64,000 nucleotides of DNA from JAXLZZ01 sp046350675 (GTDB lineage: Bacteria; Patescibacteriota; Saccharimonadia; Saccharimonadales; UBA4665): NCBI GenBank assembly GCA_046350675.1, contig JAXLZZ010000004.1, positions 166,849-230,848 on the forward strand, in the 5' to 3' direction. Below the pieces are notes generated by a model, which was given only the letters and a program-made list of their open reading frames with translations, was not told the origin of the DNA and did not search any database. This document shows positions 1 through 7,562 of this stretch, one piece after another (the stretch's first letter is position 1; every line of letters starts with the position of its first letter). Both the position numbers and the translations under genes were made by a program.

Positions 1-1
1 C

Positions 2-85
2 TTCGGAAGAAGAGTTGTAAACGCTATCCGTAAACAACCACGTAACACTCAGGAAACTTATAGAAGTCCTTGTAACCTCGACTAA
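2..85 (+). CDS. possible 3' end of a truncated upstream gene
   Basis: An open frame runs in from the left edge and stops at TAA 83-85, giving about 27 residues ending in SPCNLD. I do not recognise it. It may be the tail of a gene cut by the window, or chance. The 136 bases after it, up to the kinase start, hold only a candidate promoter. Confidence 0.2.
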   Translation, partial: FGRRVVNAIRKQPRNTQETYRSPCNLD

Positions 86-110
86 CACAACGCAGGCGAA
101 AGCATAAGCA

Positions 111-139
111 TTGCATAATCTTCGGTGACGATAGATAAT
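111..139 (+). promoter_or_regulatory. candidate sigma70-type promoter for the histidine kinase
   Basis: TTGCAT (111-116), a 17-nt spacer and GATAAT (134-139) match the -35/-10 consensus at 4/6 and 5/6 positions. Transcription would start near 146, leaving a ~75-nt leader. Confidence 0.4.
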
Positions 140-221
140 GGAAGCAGTAATTTATGCGCGCAAATTTCTTGATTAGCCGAAGCTGGTGGGATTGGCCAAT
201 TGTGTCAGGAAGGGTTTGCTG

Positions 222-1478
222 ATGTTTGGGCTTGGTAAATCTAAGAAAGGGGCAGCAAACACCCCGCAAACAACTATATCAGGCAAACTCGGCGACGAAG
301 CCAAACGATTTGAAGTAATCTTCAACGCCATAGATGATGGCGTAATCCTGATTGATAATCATCAAGTTATACGCCAAATGAATCCCGGCGCCTCCACGAT
401 CATCGGCTGGCCAGTCGATGAGGCCACGGGCATTAGCGTTTTAAGTGTTATGAAACTCATTAACGATAAAGCCGAGCCAATCGAAAAAGATGACAATCCT
501 TTGGTGACGATTTATCGCCAACAGGAAGCAGTCCGAGACAACGACGTGATGATCGCCACCAAAGATGGCAAACAAATGACGATTAGTCTTAGCCTGACAC
601 CCCTAGTGGACAACAACAAGAATGTTACGGCAGTCGTGGCAATCTTTCGTGATGTAAGCAAGCTACGCGCCGAAGAAAAGCAGCGAGGTGATTTTATAAG
701 CACAGCCAGCCACGAGATGCGCACACCAGTTGCGGCAATCGAAGGCTATCTCGCCTTGGCGCTCAACGAAAAGGTCGCAACCATCGATGACAGAGCCCGG
801 GGGTATCTCGAAAAAGCGCACGAATCAACCCAGCACCTGGGGCAGCTTTTCCAAGATCTACTCACCAGCTCAAAGGCTGAAGACGGGCGCCTCACCAGCC
901 ACCCAACAGTCGTGGAGATGGGTGAATTCCTCGAAAAAGTCAGCGAAGACTTGCGTTTTTCGGCCGAGAAAAAAGGTCTTATTATGGAATTTAGAGTGGG
1001 CACCAGCAGTACCGGCACGATTGACGCTAGTAAAGCACAAGGCAGTACCCGCACTGTCCGACCGCTATATTACGTGTATGTTGATGCCGATCGGCTTCGA
1101 GAGGTCGTCACCAACTTGTTTGATAATGCGGTCAAGTATACGCCCGACGGTAAGGTCACTTTGGGTATCAACGGCGACGCCAATGTAGTGCAGTGTTATG
1201 TGAGAGATACCGGTCCAGGCATCCCAGCAGCTGATGTGCCGCACCTATTCCAAAAGTTCTATCGAGTCGATAACTCCGCCACGCGCACAATTGGTGGCAC
1301 CGGTCTTGGCCTCTTTATCTGCCGTAAAATTATCGAGTTATACAATGGGCGCATCTGGGTTGAGAGTGAACTAGGCAAAGGAAGTAGCTTTTATATAAAC
1401 CTGCCACGTCTCAGCGAACAGAAAGCTGCGCAGCTCAAATTAAGCACCACAGTGACACCAGATGAAAAACCAAGCTAA
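222..1478 (+). CDS. soluble PAS-domain sensor histidine kinase
   Basis: 418 aa. Autophosphorylating sensor kinase, probably cytoplasmic because no membrane span is visible. A PAS domain (about residues 29-148) is followed by the dimerisation/phosphoacceptor H-box with His164 in the ASHEMRTP context. The HATPase domain follows: N-box around Asn302, G1 motif DTGPG at 329-333 and G2 motif GGTGLGL at 358-364. All key residues are present, so it should be active. The ATG at 222 is preferred over an upstream start at 186 because AGGAAGGG (207-214) sits 7 nt before it. The next gene is a receiver-domain protein 67 nt downstream, its likely partner. The signal sensed by the PAS domain cannot be read from sequence. 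Confidence 0.9.
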   Translation: MFGLGKSKKGAANTPQTTISGKLGDEAKRFEVIFNAIDDGVILIDNHQVIRQMNPGASTIIGWPVDEATGISVLSVMKLINDKAEPIEKDDNPLVTIYRQQEAVRDNDVMIATKDGKQMTISLSLTPLVDNNKNVTAVVAIFRDVSKLRAEEKQRGDFISTASHEMRTPVAAIEGYLALALNEKVATIDDRARGYLEKAHESTQHLGQLFQDLLTSSKAEDGRLTSHPTVVEMGEFLEKVSEDLRFSAEKKGLIMEFRVGTSSTGTIDASKAQGSTRTVRPLYYVYVDADRLREVVTNLFDNAVKYTPDGKVTLGINGDANVVQCYVRDTGPGIPAADVPHLFQKFYRVDNSATRTIGGTGLGLFICRKIIELYNGRIWVESELGKGSSFYINLPRLSEQKAAQLKLSTTVTPDEKPS

Positions 1479-1495
1479 ACAACAGAGTGGCAGCG

Positions 1496-1504
1496 TGATA
1501 CAAT
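1496..1504 (+). promoter_or_regulatory. extended -10 promoter of the response regulator
   Basis: TGA followed by TACAAT (1499-1504), with no good -35. It implies that the regulator can be transcribed separately from the kinase. The same TGATACAAT nonamer recurs upstream of ftsE and of the nuclease gene at 57949. Confidence 0.5.
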
Positions 1505-1545
1505 ACATCCAGATGTAAGCATAAGCTAAAACAGGGGCACCATTT

Positions 1546-3390
1546 ATGGCAAAACTATTGCTGGTCGAAGACGACAACAATTTACGAGAAATTTACCAGG
1601 CACGATTACAAGCAGAAGGCTACACGATCGTTTCTGCAAAAGATGGTGAAGAGGCGCTGGTTGTTGCTAAGGCAGAGATGCCTGACCTTGTGATTTCCGA
1701 TGTGATGATGCCCAAAATTAGCGGTTTTGAGATGCTAGATATTCTGCGCAATACCGATGGACTCAAAGAAGTAAAAGTGATTATGCTCACTGCGCTCGGG
1801 CAAAGTGACGATCAGCAGCGCGCCGATAAATTAGGTGCCGATCGGTACCTTGTAAAGTCTCAGGTAACCCTAGAGGATATTGTAAAAGTAGCTCATGAAT
1901 TATTAGAAGATCAGCCCGCTGTCGAAGCCCCGGCCGAAGCCGCTCCCGCAGCAGTCACTCCAGAGCCAGCCCCCGAAACAGCAACACCCCAACCCGCTGC
2001 AGAGGAGCCAGCAGTACCGCCAGCACCTGAAGCGCCACAACCTAAGCCTGCCGCCGAAGAACCAGCTGCACCCGCACCAGAGCCTTTAGCAACGCCACCG
2101 GCAGCGGAAGAACCAAAGCCTGCAGCTGAGTCAGTGCAGGAAGAAAAAGCTGCCGCACCTGAACCTGTACAGGAACCTGCTCCGGCCCCTGAAGTATCGA
2201 CCCCAGCAGAGGAACCCAAAGCCGAACCAGCGGCCCCACAACAACCTGCAGGAGGGCCTGCTCCCGAACCAGTAGCTGAAGCACCACAACCTGAACCTAT
2301 CGCTACAGAACCAGCAGCTGATCCAGAGCCTGCAAGTAAGCCTGAACCAGCATCAGTCGAAGTAGCCACCGAACCAAAAGAGGAAGCTGTCACTCCGGAA
2401 CCAGCCCCAGCTCCTGAAGCTACACCAGCTGAATCAGAGACTCCAGCAAACGAGGAGCAGACGACTGAAGAACCCGCTCCTGCTGAGTCCGAAGCAGTAT
2501 CGACTGAGGCCGTGCAGCCAGAACCAGCAGCATCAACAGAAAAAGCGAGCGAAGCTGAGGTTACCGAGGAAACACCTGCAGCACCAGAAGAAGAGAAGGC
2601 TCCTGAGGAGCCTGCTGCAGAAGAAAAGCCAGCCGAAGAACCTGCAGCACCTGAAGTTGCTCAGGAAGAAGAGAAAGCTCAAGAGGCTGCACCCACAACT
2701 GCTGTGGAAGAAGCAGCTGTGGAAGCCAAAATTGAAGATTTTGTAGCAGGTGCCACCAGTGAGCCCACCGCTCCATCAGAGGTAGTATCCGTACCAGCTG
2801 CAACAGAACCAACAGAAGCTGCCAATGAGCCATCCTCCGACGCACCAGCCGCCGAAGCTACCACCGCGCCTGAACCGCCAAAAGAAGAAGCTCCCCAAGA
2901 AGATGCAAAGGCAACACCAACAGAAGCTGCCAGCGATGCAGACGCCAACGACAAACTCACATCTGAGGCAGTCGACTCCATCGTGGCGAGCGCAGAGCCA
3001 GCACCAGAAGATAGCGGATCAGTTACTCCCGAAAAGAAAACGTCCCTCGAGCCAAGCGCTACCGAGACTACCAGCACCGACATTGATACCGCCACACAAA
3101 ATGATAATGAAAAACAAGAAACGCCCGCACCAGCTGCTGGCACAGGAGGAACAAATAAAGTGATACAACCACTCGATAACGACGAACCTAAAAAAGATAT
3201 TAACGAGCTCCTTGCAGAGGAAGAGGCCAAAGAAGCGGCAGCTGCACCCGTAGATGCCGAGCCAGCTGCTCCTGACACGCAGGTTGCACCCGAAGCCACT
3301 CCGGAATCTGCAGCGCCAACTGCCGAAGCCAAGCCAGAAGAGAAACCAGCCGACCCCAACAAGCCTAATCCAGCCGACATCGCCCTCTAA
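1546..3390 (+). CDS. response regulator receiver domain with ~490-residue Pro/Ala/Glu-rich tail
   Basis: 614 aa. Residues 1-122 form a complete receiver domain: acidic pair Asp9/Asp10, phosphoacceptor Asp52 in SDVMMPK, Thr82 and Lys104. It should accept phosphate from the upstream kinase. Residues ~125-614 are a low-complexity, acidic Pro/Ala/Glu/Thr tail with no DNA-binding or enzymatic output domain and no membrane span. The only more complex stretch in the tail is about residues 537-562 (NKVIQPLDND, then a Lys/Glu/Leu-rich probable helix), a candidate docking motif. The receiver is a close paralogue of the one at 43760-44176 (shared SGF..LDILRNT and YLVKSQV). The tail is presumably disordered; its job is unknown. 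An SD-like AGGGGC lies about 10 nt before the ATG. Confidence 0.88.
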   Translation: MAKLLLVEDDNNLREIYQARLQAEGYTIVSAKDGEEALVVAKAEMPDLVISDVMMPKISGFEMLDILRNTDGLKEVKVIMLTALGQSDDQQRADKLGADRYLVKSQVTLEDIVKVAHELLEDQPAVEAPAEAAPAAVTPEPAPETATPQPAAEEPAVPPAPEAPQPKPAAEEPAAPAPEPLATPPAAEEPKPAAESVQEEKAAAPEPVQEPAPAPEVSTPAEEPKAEPAAPQQPAGGPAPEPVAEAPQPEPIATEPAADPEPASKPEPASVEVATEPKEEAVTPEPAPAPEATPAESETPANEEQTTEEPAPAESEAVSTEAVQPEPAASTEKASEAEVTEETPAAPEEEKAPEEPAAEEKPAEEPAAPEVAQEEEKAQEAAPTTAVEEAAVEAKIEDFVAGATSEPTAPSEVVSVPAATEPTEAANEPSSDAPAAEATTAPEPPKEEAPQEDAKATPTEAASDADANDKLTSEAVDSIVASAEPAPEDSGSVTPEKKTSLEPSATETTSTDIDTATQNDNEKQETPAPAAGTGGTNKVIQPLDNDEPKKDINELLAEEEAKEAAAAPVDAEPAAPDTQVAPEATPESAAPTAEAKPEEKPADPNKPNPADIAL

Positions 3391-3402
3391 AGCCATCGTC
3401 TC

Positions 3403-3483
3403 TGTCATTTCGAACGTACGTGAGAGATCTCTCTAAGCCTCCACGGAGTTTGGAGAGATCTCTCGGATTCCCTCGAGATGACA
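3403..3483. repeat. dispersed GTCAT..GAGAGATCTCTC..ATGAC inverted repeat (copy 1)
   Basis: Imperfect palindrome bounded by GTCATTTCGA and TCGAGATGAC, with inner GAGAGATCTCTC arms. Related copies lie at 11051-11077, 24679-24759, 25698-25797, 37275-37335 and 61062-61109. All are in gaps between genes. Confidence 0.8.
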
Positions 3484-3490
3484 CGATAGG

Positions 3491-3496
3491 TATACT
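3491..3496 (+). promoter_or_regulatory. -10 element, predicted leaderless start of the pseudouridine synthase
   Basis: TATACT ends 6 nt before the ATG at 3503, so transcription should begin at or next to the start codon. Confidence 0.5.
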
Positions 3497-3502
3497 AAAG
3501 GC

Positions 3503-4168
3503 ATGCGCATCAACAAATACATAGCTCAAGCGACTGACTTAAGCCGCCGCTCTGCTGATACTGCCATCGATAACGGGAGAGTGCGTGTAAACGGCCAAAA
3601 ACCAGATGCAGGCGCTATGGTAGGTGGAGAGGATGTAGTAACCCTAGACGGCGCCGTTGTTTCCCCTCCAAAAGAGAGCACGACCATAATTTTTAACAAA
3701 CCCGTGGGCTACGTGTGTAGCCGGGAAGGCCAAGGGAGCAAGACAATTTATGACATACTGCCCACTGAGTATCAGCAGCTGAATTCCGTCGGCCGGCTCG
3801 ATAAAGACTCATCCGGCCTCTTATTACTCACCAATGATGGCCAGCTCGCCCAAGAATTGACGCACCCCAGTTACCAAAAAGATAAAATCTACGAGCTCCA
3901 GCTCGATCGCCAGCTTACTGAGCAAGATCGTCAAAGGATTGAACAAGGTATTGAGCTAGAAGATGGCATCAGTAAATTTAGTGTGAAACCCCGCGGCAAT
4001 ACACTTGTCGCAACCTTACAAGAGGGTCGCAACCGCCAAATCCGTCGCACCTTCGAAGCTCTCGGCTACACCGTCACCAATCTCCACCGCACCCACTTCG
4101 GGCCCTACCAGCTCGAGAATCTCGACCCTGGATCAATTAAGCAAGTCACCGTTCGAGAACATTATTAA
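3503..4168 (+). CDS. 16S/23S rRNA pseudouridine synthase, RsuA/RluB family
   Basis: 221 aa, within the usual size for the family. Isomerises a specific uridine in rRNA to pseudouridine. The N-terminus is an S4 RNA-binding domain (MRINKYIAQA, then RVRVNG). The catalytic motif VGRLDKDSSGLLLLTNDG carries the conserved Asp. The C-terminal EGRNRQIRRTFEALGY motif is typical of RsuA/RluB/RluE/RluF. Which rRNA position it modifies cannot be decided here; the S4 domain and length favour RluB or RsuA over RluE. The predicted -10 element lies only 6 nt upstream. Confidence 0.9.
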   Translation: MRINKYIAQATDLSRRSADTAIDNGRVRVNGQKPDAGAMVGGEDVVTLDGAVVSPPKESTTIIFNKPVGYVCSREGQGSKTIYDILPTEYQQLNSVGRLDKDSSGLLLLTNDGQLAQELTHPSYQKDKIYELQLDRQLTEQDRQRIEQGIELEDGISKFSVKPRGNTLVATLQEGRNRQIRRTFEALGYTVTNLHRTHFGPYQLENLDPGSIKQVTVREHY

Positions 4169-4210
4169 TCATTATAGCAAACAAAAGGGGTTTTGTCAAT
4201 AGCTCGTATC

Positions 4211-4219
4211 TGTTATAAT
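4211..4219 (+). promoter_or_regulatory. extended -10 promoter upstream of der
   Basis: TGT followed by TATAAT (4214-4219). TTGTCA at 4193-4198 is a weak -35 with a 15-nt spacer. It would drive a leader containing the mini-ORF at 4240. Confidence 0.5.
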
Positions 4220-4239
4220 GTATCCGTAAGGAGCATTAT

Positions 4240-4257
4240 ATGCCGAGCCCGTCTTAA
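4240..4257 (+). CDS. five-codon leader ORF (MPSPS) upstream of der
   Basis: ATG at 4240 is preceded by a strong SD AAGGAG (4228-4233) and reads Met-Pro-Ser-Pro-Ser before TAA at 4255. The der start 27 nt further on has no SD, so this mini-ORF could capture ribosomes or couple translation. The coding call is inference. Confidence 0.35.
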   Translation: MPSPS

Positions 4258-4270
4258 CGGCGCGAGGCAA

Positions 4271-4276
4271 TATAAT
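4271..4276 (+). promoter_or_regulatory. second -10 element, predicted leaderless start of der
   Basis: A perfect TATAAT ends 7 nt before the der ATG at 4284. A second promoter (4211-4219) would give a leadered transcript, so der may have two mRNA forms. Confidence 0.5.
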
Positions 4277-4283
4277 AGAGTAA

Positions 4284-5657
4284 ATGGCTAAAAAATTACC
4301 TATTGTAGCGATTGTCGGTAGGGCAAATGTCGGCAAATCCAGCTTGTTTAATGCGGTGTTGGACCGCCGTGAAGCTATTGTAGCGCGCGAAGCTGGTACT
4401 ACCCGCGACAGCATCATGGCCAAAGCCGAGTACAACGACCAGAACTTCTGGCTGGTCGACACCGCTGGCATCAAAGACCCCGAGGACGATTTTGAATTTA
4501 CGATTCAAGAGCAGATCACTCAAGCAGCCGACAGCGCCGATGTGATCATCGTAATGGTAGAGGCCGATGTGCCTATCACCGACGACGATCGCAGAGTGGC
4601 TAAAATGGCGCTCAAAAGCCGTAAGCCAGTTATTTTGGTAATTAATAAGCTCGACAAAGCCAAAGGTCTGGACCTCAGCGGCTTTGATCGCCTAGGCATC
4701 AAACCCATCATTCGCACTAGCATGACCCACAGCAAGGGGCTGGAGCAGCTGCTGGACACCATTACCGAAACGATTCCAGCCGCGAGTCAACAAGATGACG
4801 ATGATCGTCTCAAGGTGGCCTTAGTCGGTCGCCCTAATGTTGGCAAGTCGAATCTGTTTAATACGCTAGCCAAAAAACAGCAGGCAATTGTAGCCGACAA
4901 AGCCGGCACCACCCGTGATGTGAATCGTACGGTGGTGAGGTATCAGGGGAGAGAGATAGAGCTACTCGACACTGCCGGTATTCGGCGCAGCGGCAAGATT
5001 GAGGTTGGCATTGAACGATTTAGCGTAATTCGCGCTCTAGCCGCTATCGAAGAGGCTGATGTGGTGTTCATGCTGATGGATGTAAATGAGCTAAACAGTC
5101 ATCTGGATCAAAAGATTGCCGGCATGGTCAAAGATGCGGGCAAGGGGCTGGTGCTGGTCGTAAGCAAATGGGACAGCGTGATTGACAAAGATGCATACAC
5201 CCGCGATGCATTAGCGCCACAAATTGCTGCAACCTATGATTTTGTGCCGTGGGCACCGCTCATCTTTACTAGCGCAGTCTCTGGCCAAAACGTGACCAAG
5301 CTATTCGACCTCGCACTTTCCATTGATCAGCAGCGCAATAAGCGCATTGCCACGCCAGAACTTAATAAATGGCTACGCCAGGCAATTGATGCCCATCCGC
5401 CAGCCGGACTCAAAAACCGTAACCCCAAGCTCAACTATATGGTCCAAGAGTCCGATAACCCAACCCCAGCATTTAAGATTTTTGGCAGTCACACCAAGTT
5501 TGTTCACTGGAGCTACAAGCGCTACCTCGAACGACGTCTCCGTGAAACCTATGATTACTCAGGCACACCAGTGCAGCTGTGGTTCATCGAAAAGCATCAG
5601 ACGCACAAGCACGGTGCCAGCCCCACCAAAGCCAAAGATAAGGAAAATTTGTACTAA
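4284..5657 (+). CDS. der: ribosome-associated GTPase Der (EngA)
   Basis: 457 aa. Essential GTPase for 50S subunit assembly. It has the diagnostic tandem G domains: first P-loop GRANVGKSS with DTAG and NKLD motifs; second P-loop GRPNVGKSN with DTAG and SKWD. A C-terminal KH-like domain follows (about residues 360-440) with basic residues for rRNA contact. Length is normal. There is no SD; a TATAAT sits 7 nt upstream. The stop TAA overlaps the pth start by one base (TAATG), so the two are translationally coupled. Confidence 0.97.
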   Translation: MAKKLPIVAIVGRANVGKSSLFNAVLDRREAIVAREAGTTRDSIMAKAEYNDQNFWLVDTAGIKDPEDDFEFTIQEQITQAADSADVIIVMVEADVPITDDDRRVAKMALKSRKPVILVINKLDKAKGLDLSGFDRLGIKPIIRTSMTHSKGLEQLLDTITETIPAASQQDDDDRLKVALVGRPNVGKSNLFNTLAKKQQAIVADKAGTTRDVNRTVVRYQGREIELLDTAGIRRSGKIEVGIERFSVIRALAAIEEADVVFMLMDVNELNSHLDQKIAGMVKDAGKGLVLVVSKWDSVIDKDAYTRDALAPQIAATYDFVPWAPLIFTSAVSGQNVTKLFDLALSIDQQRNKRIATPELNKWLRQAIDAHPPAGLKNRNPKLNYMVQESDNPTPAFKIFGSHTKFVHWSYKRYLERRLRETYDYSGTPVQLWFIEKHQTHKHGASPTKAKDKENLY

Positions 5658-6301
5658 TGGCTTTATTCCAGCGCATGCCGCAAACTAGTGATCCAACGAA
5701 CTTTTACACGGTTGGGCTCAATAAGACTGTTTTGTTAGTTGGGCTCGGGAATCCTGGTGATGAATATGAGCTAACCCGGCACAATGCCGGCTTTTTGGCA
5801 CTTGATGCATTCGTGGAGGCCAACGCAGAAATGGAGCCCTGGATTAGCAAGAAAAGTCTGAAATCAGAAATAAGCACCGGGCGCATAGGTGAAACACGCG
5901 TTATTGCTATTAAGCCGACTACGTTTATGAATCTTAGCGGCGAGGCAGTACAGGCGGTGGCGAGCTTTTATAAAATCCCACCCGACACAATCTTAGTAAT
6001 ACACGACGAACTCGATGTTGATTTTGGCAATATCCGATTGCGTCAGGGTGGCAGCAGCGCTGGGCATAACGGCATTAAATCAGTTACGCAGCACATCGGG
6101 GAGGGATACGGCCGAGTACGAATTGGCATTGGGCCAAAGAAGCCAGCGCGCATGCCAAGCGAAAGCTTCGTATTACAAGATTTTTCGGATCAAGAGCAAG
6201 AGCAACTGCCAAATATGACGCGAGAGGTTAACGCCGTTCTCAGCGAATACATCTTTGGCAATCAAGAATTGCCCCAAGACACCCGATCATTCCTCGTCTA
6301 G
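5657..6301 (+). CDS. pth: peptidyl-tRNA hydrolase
   Basis: 214 aa. Releases peptidyl groups from tRNA dropped by ribosomes. The family residues are present: Asn32 in GNPG, catalytic His42 in TRHNAGF, Asn92 in FMNLSGE, Asp117 in HDELD and Asn138 in AGHNG. There are about 20 extra residues before the usual N-terminus; the start is taken at the one-base overlap with der. It ends in a 4-nt convergent overlap with the minus-strand gene at 6298. Confidence 0.95.
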   Translation: MALFQRMPQTSDPTNFYTVGLNKTVLLVGLGNPGDEYELTRHNAGFLALDAFVEANAEMEPWISKKSLKSEISTGRIGETRVIAIKPTTFMNLSGEAVQAVASFYKIPPDTILVIHDELDVDFGNIRLRQGGSSAGHNGIKSVTQHIGEGYGRVRIGIGPKKPARMPSESFVLQDFSDQEQEQLPNMTREVNAVLSEYIFGNQELPQDTRSFLV

Positions 6302-6600
6302 CCAATAATGTCAGAAGGGCTCAGACCTTCTGAGTCAATTGGAATCTGATTAATTATCCTATTAAGTAGCCCTTTGTCTATTGCGAGTCGTGCAAACTCC
6401 TTAGCCGCCTCGGCTCTTTCATGAGACAACAGCTTATCATCTTCGGCGTGCATAGCCTGTAGACGTTCATATGCGCTATTAAGTCTCTCAACAGCGCTTT
6501 CTGCATCAATGTCAGCTAACTCTATGTGTTCATCAGAAACATCCAGAATACGCATTTCGTTAGCAGTCAACAAAAAGGTGGTTTCGCCAATCTGTTCCAT
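6298..6600 (-). CDS. hypothetical protein, small acidic, helical
   Basis: 100 aa, not recognised. It is rich in Glu, Asp and Ala and predicted by eye to be mostly helical, with no signal peptide or membrane span. Its start overlaps the stop of the gene at 6600-6926, so the two form a small operon. The 3' end overlaps the convergent pth by 4 nt. Confidence 0.6.
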   Translation of the reverse strand: MEQIGETTFLLTANEMRILDVSDEHIELADIDAESAVERLNSAYERLQAMHAEDDKLLSHERAEAAKEFARLAIDKGLLNRIINQIPIDSEGLSPSDIIG

Positions 6601-6926
6601 TACTTGCTACCCTCCGTATGTGGATACGTCTGGCTAGCTCTTCCGAGTGCTATATTTGATAATCCGTACACCATACGCGCCAACCGAAACGTATCATAAC
6701 GCGCAAAGTGAGCTGCTGCATGAAAAGCTTGGTTCATATCATCTAGCTGTTCACGGCGCATATCAAAAAACTCAAGCTCATTCTCAAACTCCTCGACAAG
6801 CGCATCATGAGCCATGTCGCACAAATCAAGAATATCTTCATGCGCTACAGGCGGAAGGTCAGTTGAACGCTTCATAAGACGTCGTTCTTGTGATGAAACC
6901 TCAATGCTATGCGCGGTATACTTCAT
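6600..6926 (-). CDS. hypothetical protein, first gene of a two-gene unit
   Basis: 108 aa, not recognised. Soluble, helical composition, with an acidic middle (EEFENELEFFDMRREQ). Only about 45 nt separate its ATG from the terminator-like hairpin that ends the non-coding RNA at 6970-7490. It could therefore have its own promoter or be expressed by read-through of that hairpin. Confidence 0.6.
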   Translation of the reverse strand: MKYTAHSIEVSSQERRLMKRSTDLPPVAHEDILDLCDMAHDALVEEFENELEFFDMRREQLDDMNQAFHAAAHFARYDTFRLARMVYGLSNIALGRASQTYPHTEGSK

Positions 6927-6969
6927 AAATCTTAACTTTATCTTAAACCTAGATGCTCAAATTTTAGCA

Positions 6970-7490
6970 TAAAACATAAAGAGCCTCCGGAGGGGGTGGG
7001 CACCGCCGGAGGCTCATGACACCCTTCAACCCACCCCAGTGAAACATCATGACGCTATATAGATGTCTGTGTCTCCAGCCCGATTGGACCGGAACCATTT
7101 AGGCTCACTTTGAAATGGGGACCCCGGGACCACAAAGTGATCGAGGAATCTAGTTAAAGGGGTTAGTATGGTTTAGAGCGCTTCTGGTAGACCAGAAGCC
7201 AAGAGAAAGTGGAGGGTAACAACTTACTACCAGCTCGTCATACAGCCGCTCTTCGCGTGCGAAACCTTGTGAGTTCGAGGCAGAATGTGGCTGTGACGAG
7301 GAGAGGTACAGAGATGTACATCGACGAGATACAAGCGCATTCTGGCCGAAACCAAAAGGTTGCAGACCGGATGAGAGGTTGTATGACGAGCTGTCATGGC
7401 GCGCTCTAAAACAATCTAACAATGTACCTGGCTAGGCCAGATAGTTAGAATAGGGGTAAAAGGTGCAAGAATCCTTATTAGGACTCACAG
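6970..7490 (-). ncRNA. putative large structured non-coding RNA (about 510 nt)
   Basis: A 636-base stretch without a convincing gene. A near-consensus promoter lies at 7525-7497 and a GC hairpin with a U-rich tail at 7015-6971, both on the minus strand. Helices read by eye: 7171-7181 with 7401-7412 (long-range); 7231-7244 with 7380-7393, perfect over 13-14 bp; an alternative helix 7234-7246 with 7289-7300; hairpins around 7182-7199, 7107-7141 and 7251-7265. Near the 3' end, GGGGTGGG/CCCACCCC (7030-7037 with 6993-7000) can pair into the loop of the terminator stem as a pseudoknot. I found no tmRNA tag or acceptor arm, no RNase P P4 motifs, no SRP loop and no T-box sequence. Alternatives are a long 5' leader/attenuator for the genes at 6926-6298, or a class I do not know. 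Confidence 0.6.
6981..7015 (-). terminator. intrinsic terminator / 3' pseudoknot of the putative RNA
   Basis: A perfect 10-bp stem (7006-7015 with 6981-6990) encloses a 15-nt loop and is followed on the minus strand by TTTATGTTTTATG. The loop also pairs with 7030-7037 over 8 bp. Confidence 0.6.
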
Positions 7491-7496
7491 ATTGCT

Positions 7497-7525
7497 ATTC
7501 TAGCAAAAAAGTGTTGTTGTGTCAA
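7497..7525 (-). promoter_or_regulatory. strong promoter of the putative non-coding RNA
   Basis: On the minus strand: consensus TTGACA (7525-7520), a 17-nt spacer, and TAGAAT (7502-7497) preceded by TGC (extended -10). Expected start is near 7490. It is the best full -35/-10 match seen in the window. Confidence 0.65.
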
Positions 7526-7562
7526 TACTCTAAAATGATTTTATATAAATTACAAGGTGCTT

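Noticed and set aside
24..269. 81-codon minus-strand frame at the left edge
   Set aside because: Overlaps the kinase start and its SD; no family similarity.
1911..3408. Several long frames antisense to, or out of frame with, the PAE-rich tail
   Set aside because: Caused by biased codons of the Pro/Ala/Glu repeats; no starts with SD and no family similarity.
7209..7409. 66-codon plus-strand frame in the same region
   Set aside because: Same reasons; antisense to the promoter-terminator pair.
7150..7422. 90-codon minus-strand frame inside the putative RNA
   Set aside because: No SD, Ser/Arg-rich composition unlike the neighbours, and it overlaps extensive helices. Treated as chance.
6970..7490. 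tmRNA, RNase P RNA, SRP RNA, 6S RNA or T-box
   Set aside because: No tag ORF or CCA-ended acceptor arm, no P4 (GAAAGUCC/ACAGAA) pair on the minus strand, no GGAAG SRP loop, no T-box AGGGUGGNACCGCG.
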